Assembly: GCA_004293935.1 (NCBI GenBank)
Contig: RDZH01000011.1
Location: 77,831-141,830, forward strand
Direction: 5' to 3'
Source of the DNA: Alphaproteobacteria bacterium
GTDB taxonomy: Bacteria; Pseudomonadota; Alphaproteobacteria; Rickettsiales; UBA998
DNA: 64,000 nucleotides
Position 1 is the stretch's first letter; each line of letters begins with the position of its first letter. The notes beneath the pieces were generated by a model, which saw only the letters and a list, made by a program, of their open reading frames with translations, was not told the origin of the DNA and searched no databases. A program made the translations under genes and the position numbers. Positions 20,049 through 29,816 of this stretch are shown here, piece after piece.

Positions 20049-20624
20049 ATGTCGATTATCTTGGCATCCCAATCTTCTGTGCGGCGTGCGATGCTTGAAG
20101 AACGCGCTGTTCCATTCCACGCGATCACGTCGCCTTATGATGAAGATGCACAGAAGGAGGTGATTTCCCACCTCCCCCCCGTGCAGCAATCCATCCTTCT
20201 TGCCCACGGCAAAGCACATGCCGTGAGCATTCTCTACCCTGATGCGTATGTTATCGGGGCGGATCAAATATGTGACTATCATGGCACGATATTCGGAAAG
20301 CCCTTGGTTGTTGAACGCGCTGTGCAGCATTTAGCTACCCTTCAAGGCAACAGACATTATCAACATAGTGCGGCGTGCATTTTTAAGGGGGGTGTTCACC
20401 TCTGGAGTGCTATTGAAACCGTCCTTTTAGATATGCGCCCTCTTTGTGACAAAGAAATCATTGATTATATTCAAACGGATGAGCCTTTTCATGCGTGCGG
20501 TTCTTATTGTTACGAAAAAACAGGGCATCTCTTATTTCGCTCCGTCCAAGGCAGTGCAGATGCCATCAAAGGATTGCCGCTTGATGCCTTATATGCTGCA
20601 CTGACCTCACTAGGTGCGCATTAA
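20049..20624 (+). CDS. maf: Maf-like nucleotide pyrophosphatase
   Basis: MSIILASQSSVRRAMLEERAVPFHAI...VIGADQICDYHGTIFGKP...YQHSAACI. Confidence 0.9.
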   Translation: MSIILASQSSVRRAMLEERAVPFHAITSPYDEDAQKEVISHLPPVQQSILLAHGKAHAVSILYPDAYVIGADQICDYHGTIFGKPLVVERAVQHLATLQGNRHYQHSAACIFKGGVHLWSAIETVLLDMRPLCDKEIIDYIQTDEPFHACGSYCYEKTGHLLFRSVQGSADAIKGLPLDALYAALTSLGAH

Positions 20625-20721
20625 ATAGTTATAATGTCATAAAAAATTCATTTTTGCGTATGATTTTTCTGATATACTCTACTCAATATCGTTTTTAATC
20701 TCCTCATACGCAAGCATTTCT

Positions 20722-21342
20722 ATGGCTTCTGAAGTACCTTTTTCATCACAGATAGATCATTTGCAACAAAGCAAATATGACCTCAGATTTGAAGGCGTGA
20801 AAGGCTTTGTGCGCAGGGCCGCCCCTGCAATGCTGACCTTTGGACTTGGGGCAATGGCAATCACGGGTGTGGGATTATTTTCTTTAGGTTTCCTTGGTGC
20901 TATGGGTGTGGGTGGTGCAACGGCACTCAGCGCAGGACTCACAGGTGCATTTGGTGGCACAGTACCTGCTCTTATCGGCACGGGAGTGCTAGGCGGTGGC
21001 ATCGCAGCGAGTGCTGTGGGTGTTGCGGGAGCTGTGGGAGCGCGTCGCAATGCGCAGGAGCATAATAACGTTTTGGAATCGCAGATTGCACACATCCAGC
21101 ATCAAGCGCACGAAGCAGGTGTGGAAATACCACAACAATCTCCACCTACGGTTGAACCCGTCAACCCAGCAAAAAATAATGCCCTTATTCAATCCATTGT
21201 GCAGAATGGTCGCAAAAGCGTTGAGCGCAATTTTTCTCCGAAAGAAATTGTCATGCGTGCTGCCCAAGATGCCACGGGCAAATCCTTTGAAGATAGCGTC
21301 CTGCAGCAACGCGCCAATAACGCGCAAGAGCTAACCCGCTAA
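20722..21342 (+). CDS. Hypothetical Gly/Ala-rich membrane-associated protein, 206 aa
   Basis: Central hydrophobic Gly-rich block AMLTFGLGAMAITGVGLFSLGFLGAMGVGGATALSAG...VLGGGIAASAVGVAGAVGARR; no known family. Confidence 0.65.
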   Translation: MASEVPFSSQIDHLQQSKYDLRFEGVKGFVRRAAPAMLTFGLGAMAITGVGLFSLGFLGAMGVGGATALSAGLTGAFGGTVPALIGTGVLGGGIAASAVGVAGAVGARRNAQEHNNVLESQIAHIQHQAHEAGVEIPQQSPPTVEPVNPAKNNALIQSIVQNGRKSVERNFSPKEIVMRAAQDATGKSFEDSVLQQRANNAQELTR

Positions 21343-21346
21343 GAAC

Positions 21347-22465
21347 CTAACCATCTTCGACATGCAGTAATATAAGCGTACTGATCAGAACCGAAAGAAG
21401 CTGTGGGGCAAGCACCGCAACTTCAATCGATAATTCCCCTGAATAACCAAATGCATGGAATAATCCACTCATAAAGTTCAAGAAAAATCCTGTCACCACA
21501 GCTCCAAAGACCATCAACATCAGCTTGCCCCGACGCGGTTGACGCAATGAGAAAAGCGCGGCAAGCATCACCATCGCCACAAAAACAAACGGACTCAGCA
21601 AGATGCTGTACCAATGAATTTTGTGACGTAATGCAGAAAATCCTGCTTTTTCCAACGTCTCAATAAAGCTCGAAAGCTGCCAAAAAGATAAAGTACGTGG
21701 CTCGGCAAAACTATCTTGAATCTGCTGTATGCTCAATTCCGTGGGCAAATTAATCTGCTCATTTTGTAACGGCACGCGCCCCGGCGCAGAAAGCATCGCA
21801 TCCTGAATATGCCACTTCCGATCCTGCAACAAAGCGCGATCCGCATCAATGCGCCCAATAAAACGTGTGTTCTTATCTTGCAAGAAAATAATCACACGAT
21901 TGAGAGACATATCCGATTGCGCAATATGCGCTGCTTGCAAAATATAAGAATGAATGGGCGTGCCGTAAAAAGTTGCTCCATCATTTTCATCAACATGGCG
22001 AAGCCACAAACCTGAAGAAGATAGAGAGAATAATTCACTGCTCCCAAGAATATAGCGTGTTTCCAACCGTTCATAATAAGCAAGTGATGCGGCGGCTAAT
22101 GGGTTCAATACCATCAAGCTAAAACATCCAAGCCCCATCGAAAGCACTAAAGCAGGAGTCAAAAACTTCCATACCGAGACCCCCGCACTACGCACAATCA
22201 CCAATTCTGAACTACGCGTCAATTTCATCAGTGCCATCATCGTACCAATCAGCACGGAATAGGGTAGTAATTTCTCCCCTAAATGCGGCAAACGTAACAG
22301 TGCCATTTTCAACGTTAACATCAAGGTAATCGCTTCTTTATTGGCAGTGCGGCGAAAAATCTCCACCAAATCAATCAATCCCGCAATCGCAAGTACCACC
22401 CCAAAAGCAATCAGCACATTAACAAACATATGGCGCGCAAGATAACGTGCAAGGATGAATGTCAT
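21347..22465 (-). CDS. lptG: LPS export permease LptG
   Basis: YjgP/YjgQ topology: RLPHLGEKLLPYSVLIGTMMALMKLTRSSELVIVRSAGVSVWKFLTPAL. Confidence 0.92.
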   Translation of the reverse strand: MTFILARYLARHMFVNVLIAFGVVLAIAGLIDLVEIFRRTANKEAITLMLTLKMALLRLPHLGEKLLPYSVLIGTMMALMKLTRSSELVIVRSAGVSVWKFLTPALVLSMGLGCFSLMVLNPLAAASLAYYERLETRYILGSSELFSLSSSGLWLRHVDENDGATFYGTPIHSYILQAAHIAQSDMSLNRVIIFLQDKNTRFIGRIDADRALLQDRKWHIQDAMLSAPGRVPLQNEQINLPTELSIQQIQDSFAEPRTLSFWQLSSFIETLEKAGFSALRHKIHWYSILLSPFVFVAMVMLAALFSLRQPRRGKLMLMVFGAVVTGFFLNFMSGLFHAFGYSGELSIEVAVLAPQLLSVLISTLILLHVEDG

Positions 22466-22471
22466 AAAATC

Positions 22472-23590
22472 TTACCCTTCACATGCCATATGTTCTGGCG
22501 GTTGCTTCACCCAAAGATGCGCCCGCGTGAGTATAATAATCGAGCCGACAATCAATACCAGCACAAATCCATAACTCACCACAACGAGAAATGGCGTTTT
22601 GACCATAAGATTAATCAAGCCAAAAAATGCCAATAATTGCGCTAAGGATGCGCCCGCAATCACCGCAAGCCGCTTCCACATCCCACGGCGATTAAACTCC
22701 CCGCTTATCAATAATGCCATAGCCACCAAGGGCAGAGCAAAAGAAAACCACGGCCATAAGATTCTTTGATGCCCTTCCGCATAGCGTTTATTGCGTTGCA
22801 ACACATCATCATTCCCGCCATCATGAAATAATTCAGAGATATATTGCTCACTCTCACCACGTTCACGCTGCATGGATTTCTGCGTGAAAAACCGTATATC
22901 CAATGTATAACGATCAAAATTCAGCCACGTAATCTGCCTATTGCGCATTTCTTGCCGTATGCCGTGCGTCAATAAAAAGCGCGATCCTGCTGCGGTTTGT
23001 GTCAATGTTGCTTCATCCGCCATCATCGTCACCGTTACTTCAGGATTGCGATTATCATGCACCAAAATCCCCTGCAATTTACCATCCTCCAAACGTTGTC
23101 GAATAAAGACAGTCACCCCATCTGCAGGATGATTAAATACTTGTTCTTGAAGAAGAATAGATGCATAATTATCCTTCAAAAACTCTTTCATGTCTTTGAA
23201 TTTGCGATTCGCTGTAGGCAATAAATATAGCGTGTGCGCATAGGTAATCAGCAAAACAACGGCACATCCCCACAGCGCACCGCGTGCTAATTGCCATCGT
23301 GATAAGCCCGATGCCTGCATTGCCGCCAGTTCACTTTCCGCATAAAGTTTATGATAGACAAAAATCACAGCAATCAATAAGGCGATCGGCAAGATCATAT
23401 TCAACAATGAAGGTAGAATCAGCATCGTCAGATAGAGAAAATCTCCAACCGATAGTCCGCGATTAATGATAAAATCGACAAAACGCAACGCCTGCATCAG
23501 CCACACAATGCCCGTGAGCGAAAAAGCAATCAACAAAGAGGGCCATAAAAGCAGCCCTGCAATATAGCGAGAAATCAAGCGTGACGACAT
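22472..23590 (-). CDS. lptF: LPS export permease LptF
   Basis: ISRYIAGLLLWPSLLIAFSLTGIVWLMQALRFVDFIINRGLS...LIAVIFVYHKLYAESELAAMQASGLSRWQLARGAL. Confidence 0.92.
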   Translation of the reverse strand: MSSRLISRYIAGLLLWPSLLIAFSLTGIVWLMQALRFVDFIINRGLSVGDFLYLTMLILPSLLNMILPIALLIAVIFVYHKLYAESELAAMQASGLSRWQLARGALWGCAVVLLITYAHTLYLLPTANRKFKDMKEFLKDNYASILLQEQVFNHPADGVTVFIRQRLEDGKLQGILVHDNRNPEVTVTMMADEATLTQTAAGSRFLLTHGIRQEMRNRQITWLNFDRYTLDIRFFTQKSMQRERGESEQYISELFHDGGNDDVLQRNKRYAEGHQRILWPWFSFALPLVAMALLISGEFNRRGMWKRLAVIAGASLAQLLAFFGLINLMVKTPFLVVVSYGFVLVLIVGSIIILTRAHLWVKQPPEHMACEG

Positions 23591-23762
23591 AAGAATCGCT
23601 TATAGCATAATGCGTATGCAAAAGAAAGTTGAACCTTCTCTAGCCCGTTCACTTTATACCCATTTCACTTGAAGGACTTGAGTCCGCCAAGTAAAATGAA
23701 GGGTGTATCTTACTCAAAAATACGCATCTTCATGTGCGATGAGTATAGCACTGAAGCAGTGC

Positions 23763-25211
23763 CTAATTACCGCCTGTAATTTGAATCACAAATTCATGGA
23801 ATTGCCGTTCAGGATAATAATCCGCTGGAATCACAGGAAACGGATGTGCTTTGCGCACCATTTCCATCGCGATCACATCCGATACGGTGCTTCCTGAAGA
23901 ACTAATAATCCAATGATCCTGCAATCGTCCTTGTCGATCCAAGCGTATCTGCACTTTGGTTGTTCCCATCAAGCGTTCACTTTCCGAAGTCTGACGATTT
24001 TTGCGCCATACCCAACTGGAAAGATTATTAATGTAGGAGCGCAACACTTCTTCAGAATAGCGCGTTCCCGCAGGTTGCACATCTGAGCGCACCCGCGTCT
24101 TGGCAAAATCTTCGGCGCGTGATGCTTGGGCATTCGGCACGTCTGGTTGCTTTTGCATCCTATAAGGGGCAAGTTGCTCGGTGGATTCAGCATCACCGAC
24201 AGACCCCACAAGAGAAGGAGGTAACCACGCCCAAAATGATGAAGGCTTCTCTTGGTCTTGCTCTAACGCATCTGCATCCGTCTTGTTATCGGCAGATGGC
24301 GCAGTGACGGGAGTATCTTGAATATCTTCATCCAAACGCTCTTTATTTTTTCGCTGTTGGTATGCAGCTAAGGCTAATTTACCCGCCTTTTCATCAGCAA
24401 ATTGCCAAATACCTTGCTGTGCGCCTTCCATAATCATGGCATAGACTGCCGCTTCAACCGCCTGACGCGCTGCAAATTGTGGCGGTTCATTGACAGAGAA
24501 TCCCGTCTCAATTTCTAATAATTCGTCAAAGGATACAAACTTAAAGACACCACCACGCACCATCGTTGAATAGATGGTTTTAGATGCATCCACTGAAGTC
24601 AAAACCTCACCTGTTTGTACATTGGTCGCACGCAAATAAATCGTCACAATATCTTGACGATATTCCGTATTCCCGCCAATACCAAGATAGCGCGCCCCTG
24701 CCCCTCCTGTGATCGTGTTCGTCTCATAGGAGATAATGCCCCCCTCAATCAACATACCAGCATAAAGCAATGGTGGAATATCGGGCAAAGGTTGCCCATC
24801 AGGACCGACATATTGCTGACGCGTATCACGAATGATTTTACGTTCTTGCAATAAATTATTCAAGCCGCCGCGCTCAAGTACGGTAAACCATTGATGATCT
24901 CCCGCATCTAATAACGCTTTTTTGAGAATGGAGACCCCACCTTGCGTCACTGCACGTGAAAAATCGGCTACGCTATCATTCGATTTATGCTGCCCTGTTT
25001 GATCTTGGAATTCATACACCGCCACAACAATTTTATTTTTTGGCGCAGGGAGTCTTTTCAGCACTTGCCCAGATTGGGTTTGCTCTAAAAATCGTGCATC
25101 TTTCGCAAGCACCATGTCGCTTACCGAACTTCGGCTGCATCCAGAAAGAGCAAGGCATGTGCAGGCACATAAAAGAGTAAGGCGTGATGTACAACGCATA
25201 ATGAATACCAT
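23763..25211 (-). CDS. csgG: CsgG family curli secretion lipoprotein with C-terminal TonB-like domain
   Basis: Lipobox LALSGCSRS; CsgG core KIVVAVYEFQDQTGQ...WFTVLERGGLNNLLQERKIIRDTRQQ...AGMLIEGGIISYETNTITGGAGARYLGIG...QDIVTIYLRATNVQTGEVLTSVDASKTIYS; C-terminal ~100 aa resembles TonB_C. Confidence 0.9.
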   Translation of the reverse strand: MVFIMRCTSRLTLLCACTCLALSGCSRSSVSDMVLAKDARFLEQTQSGQVLKRLPAPKNKIVVAVYEFQDQTGQHKSNDSVADFSRAVTQGGVSILKKALLDAGDHQWFTVLERGGLNNLLQERKIIRDTRQQYVGPDGQPLPDIPPLLYAGMLIEGGIISYETNTITGGAGARYLGIGGNTEYRQDIVTIYLRATNVQTGEVLTSVDASKTIYSTMVRGGVFKFVSFDELLEIETGFSVNEPPQFAARQAVEAAVYAMIMEGAQQGIWQFADEKAGKLALAAYQQRKNKERLDEDIQDTPVTAPSADNKTDADALEQDQEKPSSFWAWLPPSLVGSVGDAESTEQLAPYRMQKQPDVPNAQASRAEDFAKTRVRSDVQPAGTRYSEEVLRSYINNLSSWVWRKNRQTSESERLMGTTKVQIRLDRQGRLQDHWIISSSGSTVSDVIAMEMVRKAHPFPVIPADYYPERQFHEFVIQITGGN

Positions 25212-25229
25212 CGATAAAAGTAAATAGGA

Positions 25230-25640
25230 TTAAAAACGAGGATTAGGGATGGTAATCGACGTTTGCCCGCCTGTCGCAAGATCATTGATGTTAATCAGCA
25301 CGTTAGGACCTTGCTGTTGAAAATCAAGACGGGTATTCCCCACCAAAAACGTGCCTGATTCCTGTGCATTTTCCCCTAAAATCCGATCAGATATTTCCGA
25401 TGAAATACGATTCAGCAAGCTGCTGGTAATGGTACGCTCAAAACTTTCAAGATTGCTCATACGCGGATCTTCGGGGCGTTCATGATCATTTTGCGCATCG
25501 GCAAGACCAATAAGATGCGAACTATTAAAGGGATTCCCTCCGAAACTTGGATTAATGGGGCGATACACGATCTCACTTGCCTGAGCAAAAGATGTCCCCA
25601 TCATCAGCATGAATGCTACACTACCAATTTTATGCATCAT
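25230..25640 (-). CDS. csgF: Curli assembly protein CsgF
   Basis: Signal peptide then SEIVYRPINPSFGGNPFNSSHLIGLADAQND (hallmark CsgF N-terminus). Confidence 0.93.
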   Translation of the reverse strand: MMHKIGSVAFMLMMGTSFAQASEIVYRPINPSFGGNPFNSSHLIGLADAQNDHERPEDPRMSNLESFERTITSSLLNRISSEISDRILGENAQESGTFLVGNTRLDFQQQGPNVLININDLATGGQTSITIPNPRF

Positions 25641-25651
25641 CGAAATTATCC

Positions 25652-26191
25652 TTATTGCGTTTGTATCACCGTCATGTTCAAGCCATTGCCCGTATGCTGA
25701 ACAGAATAGGAATTGCCATCACCATTTTGGCGGTTGACCAACGTGTTATAATTGCCATCAAAATTTACATCAGCGTGATTATGATTGCCCCGTTGAGTAT
25801 TTTCCACGCGGTTATCTTGCCCTTCTAAACGCTGATTAATCACATTACCATTGCCATATTGCTCCGCGATTGCTTGATTGGAGCTGCCCATCTGTGTTTG
25901 CGTCACACGATTACCATGTCCGTGTTGCACCACACGCGAGATATTCGCTGCACCATCCTGCCGTACATCTGCACTGCTTGCCGATCCACGTTGCTGCAAT
26001 GATACCTGACCATCATGCCCACGTTGCACGATAGTGACGCGGTTTGCTTGCCCTGATTGACGCACTTCAGCACGATTTGCGGCTGAAACTTGCTCAATGA
26101 ACACATTATTGTCTTCTGCTTGCGCCATAGACGCCTCCCCTATCAACGCACATAACAGCATGATAAAGCGTGAAAATTGTTTGTTATTCAT
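25652..26191 (-). CDS. Curlin-repeat protein, CsgB-like (Arg-rich)
   Basis: Signal peptide MNNKQFSRFIMLLCALIGEASMAQA; ~12 degenerate xxQxGxxNxxx repeats with many Arg (VRQSGQANRVTIVQRGHDGQVSLQQRG). Confidence 0.85.
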   Translation of the reverse strand: MNNKQFSRFIMLLCALIGEASMAQAEDNNVFIEQVSAANRAEVRQSGQANRVTIVQRGHDGQVSLQQRGSASSADVRQDGAANISRVVQHGHGNRVTQTQMGSSNQAIAEQYGNGNVINQRLEGQDNRVENTQRGNHNHADVNFDGNYNTLVNRQNGDGNSYSVQHTGNGLNMTVIQTQ

Positions 26192-26266
26192 ACCATACAC
26201 TCATTGTTACGTTTTTATGTGTTGCGTGTTTTATGATGTTGCCGTTACGCATAACGCGACGTACAT

Positions 26267-26307
26267 GTAATATAGGAGGGATAAGCACACTTTCCCTCCT
26301 ATATTAC
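26267..26307. repeat. Perfect 15-bp inverted repeat between the curlin genes
   Basis: gtaatataggaggga - taagcacactt - tccctcctatattac. Confidence 0.9.
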
Positions 26308-26333
26308 TAACGCCTAATCACGTTGCACAATGC

Positions 26334-27125
26334 TTAGTTGCTTTGGAACACGCTAGCAACATTGTTGTTGCCTGTTTGTGAAACAACTGCATTCTCAGAA
26401 TGACCATTTTGCTGAATGTTCGCGTTGTTCGCATTACCATTTTGTGCCAATTCTGCATTATTGCCAGAACCAATTTGCGTCACAACTGCATAGTTTTGAT
26501 GACCTGTTTGCGCACTGTGGATGCCATTATTATGACCTTGTTGCGTGAGGTATGCATAGTTATTTGTACCATGTTGCGTTGCTGTAGTACGGTTATCTGA
26601 ACCATATTGTTTTGCAGCAGCTTGGTTCGCATTACCTGATTGCGTGATGCTCGCTTGGTTGCGATCGCCACGTTGAACAACATCAGCATTGTTGCCAACG
26701 CCATTTTGGCTTACATAACCATTATTATATTGACCATTTTGCTCAGTAAAGTTAGCATTATTGTTGCCTGTTTGCGCCACGGCAGACACGTTGCCATGTC
26801 CAACTTGCTGGATGCACAAATCATTTGCATTGCCTGTTTGCACAGCATTCGCTTGATTGCCCGCACCGATTTGACCAACAACCGCTTGGTTATCAACACC
26901 AGTTTGCGTCACCCACAAAGAATTTGATGTGCCATTTTGATCCGCATCAACACCATTTGCCGTGCCGACTTGCTTTACGCCCGCATAATTATGATTCCCA
27001 ACTTGCACTGCACTTGCTGCATTGCCATTTCCTTGTTGAGAAATGTTTGCGTCATTATCATTCGCTTGTGCTGCAGAAGCCACAGCCATAATTGCCAACA
27101 TAGATACAAATTTATTTAATTTCAT
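26334..27125 (-). CDS. Major curlin-repeat amyloid subunit (CsgA-like)
   Basis: Signal peptide plus 21 contiguous 11-aa repeats (ISQQGNGNAAS/AVQVGNHNYAG/VKQVGTANGVD...VSQTGNNNVAS) and a 5-residue cap. Confidence 0.92.
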   Translation of the reverse strand: MKLNKFVSMLAIMAVASAAQANDNDANISQQGNGNAASAVQVGNHNYAGVKQVGTANGVDADQNGTSNSLWVTQTGVDNQAVVGQIGAGNQANAVQTGNANDLCIQQVGHGNVSAVAQTGNNNANFTEQNGQYNNGYVSQNGVGNNADVVQRGDRNQASITQSGNANQAAAKQYGSDNRTTATQHGTNNYAYLTQQGHNNGIHSAQTGHQNYAVVTQIGSGNNAELAQNGNANNANIQQNGHSENAVVSQTGNNNVASVFQSN

Positions 27126-27301
27126 GGGTTACTACCTCGTTAGATGTTATTTTTCCTCAGAACACACATTCTGTTAGATCTTTATTAAACTATTTTTATC
27201 ACATTGTAAACTATTTATTTGTCTATTTTTCATGATTTTACCCATTTTGGTGCATTTTTTTTTTGCTTCACCGCACCATATTCGCTATACACTATGGGCT
27301 T

Positions 27302-28210
27302 ATGACAGTGACGATTCTTCCAACTCAATCACAGGCGCACACTAAGGTGTTTGCGTTTCAAGATATTATTCTAACCTTGCAGCATTATTGGGCAAAGCAA
27401 GGGTGCGTGCTTGTGCAACCTTATGATAGTGAAGTAGGCGCGGGTACGTTTCACCCTGCAACCACTTTGCGTGCTTTGGGATCGCAGCCGTGGAATGCTG
27501 CCTATGTGCAACCCTCACGCCGTCCTAAAGATGGGCGTTATGGTGAAAATCCCAATCGCTTGCAGCATTATTATCAATTTCAAGTCGTGTTGAAACCTTC
27601 TCCTGATAACATCCAAGAACTTTATCTTGGCAGTTTGGAAGCACTCGGGATTGATACCCGCCTGCATGATATTCGCTTTGTGGAAGATGATTGGGAAAGC
27701 CCCACCCTTGGTGCATGGGGGCTTGGATGGGAAGTCTGGTGCGATGGCATGGAAGTGACACAATTCACCTATTTCCAACAAGTCGGGGGCTTTGAATGCA
27801 AGCCCGTCACAGGAGAAATTACCTATGGTTTAGAGCGACTTGCCATGTATATTCAAGGCGTTGAAAATGTCTATGATCTACTCTGGAACACCCCTATCGA
27901 TGGACGACCCGCCGTCACCTATCGTGACGTATTCCATCGTAATGAAGTGGAGCAATCTACCTATAATTTGGAATATGCAGATTGCACCATGCTCATGCAC
28001 CATTTCAACGATGCGGAAGCTGAATGTGCCAAATTGCTTGAAGTACGCCTTGCTCTGCCTGCGTATGATTATTGCCTCAAAGCATCGCATCTGTTCAATT
28101 TGCTCGATGCACGTGGCGCGATCGGCGTAACAGAACGCGCTGGTTATATTGCGCGAGTACGCGCCTTAGCGAAAGGGTGCTGTGAGGTGTATAGCGGTTC
28201 TAATGAATAA
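27302..28210 (+). CDS. glyQ: Glycyl-tRNA synthetase alpha subunit
   Basis: [83 protein letters not shown]. Confidence 0.97.
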   Translation: MTVTILPTQSQAHTKVFAFQDIILTLQHYWAKQGCVLVQPYDSEVGAGTFHPATTLRALGSQPWNAAYVQPSRRPKDGRYGENPNRLQHYYQFQVVLKPSPDNIQELYLGSLEALGIDTRLHDIRFVEDDWESPTLGAWGLGWEVWCDGMEVTQFTYFQQVGGFECKPVTGEITYGLERLAMYIQGVENVYDLLWNTPIDGRPAVTYRDVFHRNEVEQSTYNLEYADCTMLMHHFNDAEAECAKLLEVRLALPAYDYCLKASHLFNLLDARGAIGVTERAGYIARVRALAKGCCEVYSGSNE

Positions 28211-28315
28211 TATAGATTTCTGTATAATCCATAAAAACAACAAATTCGTCATTCCTGCGTAGGCAGGAATCTAGTCAAAAGAGTTGTTCTGGATGCCTGC
28301 CTACGCAGGCATGAC
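28211..28315. repeat. Dispersed palindromic repeat family I, copy 2
   Basis: gatttctgtataatcc...aaattcgtcattcctgcgtaggcaggaatctagt...tggatgcctgcctacgcaggcatgac. Confidence 0.75.
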
Positions 28316-28347
28316 AGATGGAAAGTACGCAGAACACTCTCTCTACA

Positions 28348-29664
28348 CTACCGTGTTTTACGCGTCGTTGGGGGCTTTGGCGTGGCGTTATTCGTCTGCA
28401 CAATACGTGGTTTCAGCTTCACGGACGGATTCGCCGCGTGAATATGCTCTAAGATCACAGGAACGATTTGTTCACGGTATTTTCTACCGTTAAAGATTCC
28501 ATAATGCCCCGTGCTTGGTTGCAAATGATAATGCTTCTTCTCGGGCGCAAGATTGCTGCATAAATCCATTGCCGCCTTGGTTTGCCCTACCCCTGAAATA
28601 TCATCCAACTCACCTTCCACACACAATAAGGATGTTTCTGTGATATATTCTGGTTGCACTAAGCGACCGCGATATTCAAACTCACCTTTGGGCAAGCAAT
28701 GACGTTGAAAGACTTTATCGATAGTCATCAGATAAAATTCAGCAGTAATATCCGCAACTGACAAATATTCATCATAGAACTTACGATGCATCTCAGCATT
28801 TTCACCATCCCCTTCAACAAGATGGTTGAATAATTTGACATGCTCACCAATATGGCGATCCAAATTCATCGTCATAAAGCCGCTTAATTGCAAAAATCCC
28901 GGATAGACAGGGCGCATAAAGCCCGTATAATTGCACGGTACATAGGTGATGACATTATGCTCAAACCATTCAAGTGGTTTTTGGGTAGCGAGTTCATTGA
29001 CTTTCGTCACGCCTACACGCGTATCAATCGGTCCGCCCATCAACGTCATGCTTGCTGGAACAAACGGATCATCATCTTCGCTCATGAGTGACACCGCTGC
29101 CATCACAGGAACGGAAGGTTGACACACCGCCACCACATGCACATGCCGTCCAATAAAGCGGATGCAATCCCGCACCATATCAATATAATCATCAAGATCA
29201 AACGTGCCGTGCAATACAGGAATCTCCCGTGCATCGATCCAATCAGTGATGTACACCTCAGCATGCGGTAATAATGCCTCAACCGTACCACGTAATAAGG
29301 TAGCATGATGCCCCGACATCGGCGCAACCACTAATATCTTAGGAGTTCGCTCACGCACTCCAGCACGCTTAAAATAGCGTAAATTACAAAAAGGCTCACG
29401 CATCACGACAATATCTTCAACCGCGACTTGCTCACCATCCACCACAGTATGGGTAATACCAAAGGATGGTTTGGTGTAATTACGCGTCATACGCTCCAAT
29501 AATTCAAACCCTGCGGTAGTATGCCTACCTGCCCGCGTCTTTGCCATCGGGTTAAACGTCAACATATTCTTGCTGAGGCTTGCAAAAGCCTGCACAGGTG
29601 CTATGGTCGCACGATGCCATTCATAGATATTATAAAGTGCGATGTTATTCAGTGATAGATTCAT
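28348..29664 (-). CDS. phaZ: Intracellular polyhydroxyalkanoate (PHB) depolymerase
   Basis: PKILVVAPMSGHHATLLRGTVEALLPHAEVYITDWIDAREIPVLHGTFDLDDYIDMV...VVAVCQPSVPVMAA...MGGPIDTR; PHB_depo_C-like end. Confidence 0.92.
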   Translation of the reverse strand: MNLSLNNIALYNIYEWHRATIAPVQAFASLSKNMLTFNPMAKTRAGRHTTAGFELLERMTRNYTKPSFGITHTVVDGEQVAVEDIVVMREPFCNLRYFKRAGVRERTPKILVVAPMSGHHATLLRGTVEALLPHAEVYITDWIDAREIPVLHGTFDLDDYIDMVRDCIRFIGRHVHVVAVCQPSVPVMAAVSLMSEDDDPFVPASMTLMGGPIDTRVGVTKVNELATQKPLEWFEHNVITYVPCNYTGFMRPVYPGFLQLSGFMTMNLDRHIGEHVKLFNHLVEGDGENAEMHRKFYDEYLSVADITAEFYLMTIDKVFQRHCLPKGEFEYRGRLVQPEYITETSLLCVEGELDDISGVGQTKAAMDLCSNLAPEKKHYHLQPSTGHYGIFNGRKYREQIVPVILEHIHAANPSVKLKPRIVQTNNATPKPPTTRKTR

Positions 29665-29816
29665 AGAATCATGTTCTCCTTGGTTCTATTCTTTGATAGT
29701 ACTTCATAAGTATAATAAATAAAAATAAACAACAAGATAAGTTTAAGTCAAATTTTTGTTTTTTTTCATCCTTATTTGTGATATGAAAGTTTCACATATA
29801 TATAGGAGAGTCTACC

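Noticed and set aside
26334-27125. 33-bp periodicity in DNA as a possible repeat array
   Set aside because: Fully explained by 11-aa curlin repeats.
27249-27262. Poly-T run upstream of glyQ
   Set aside because: Short homopolymer with no clear promoter context; not enough to propose phase variation.
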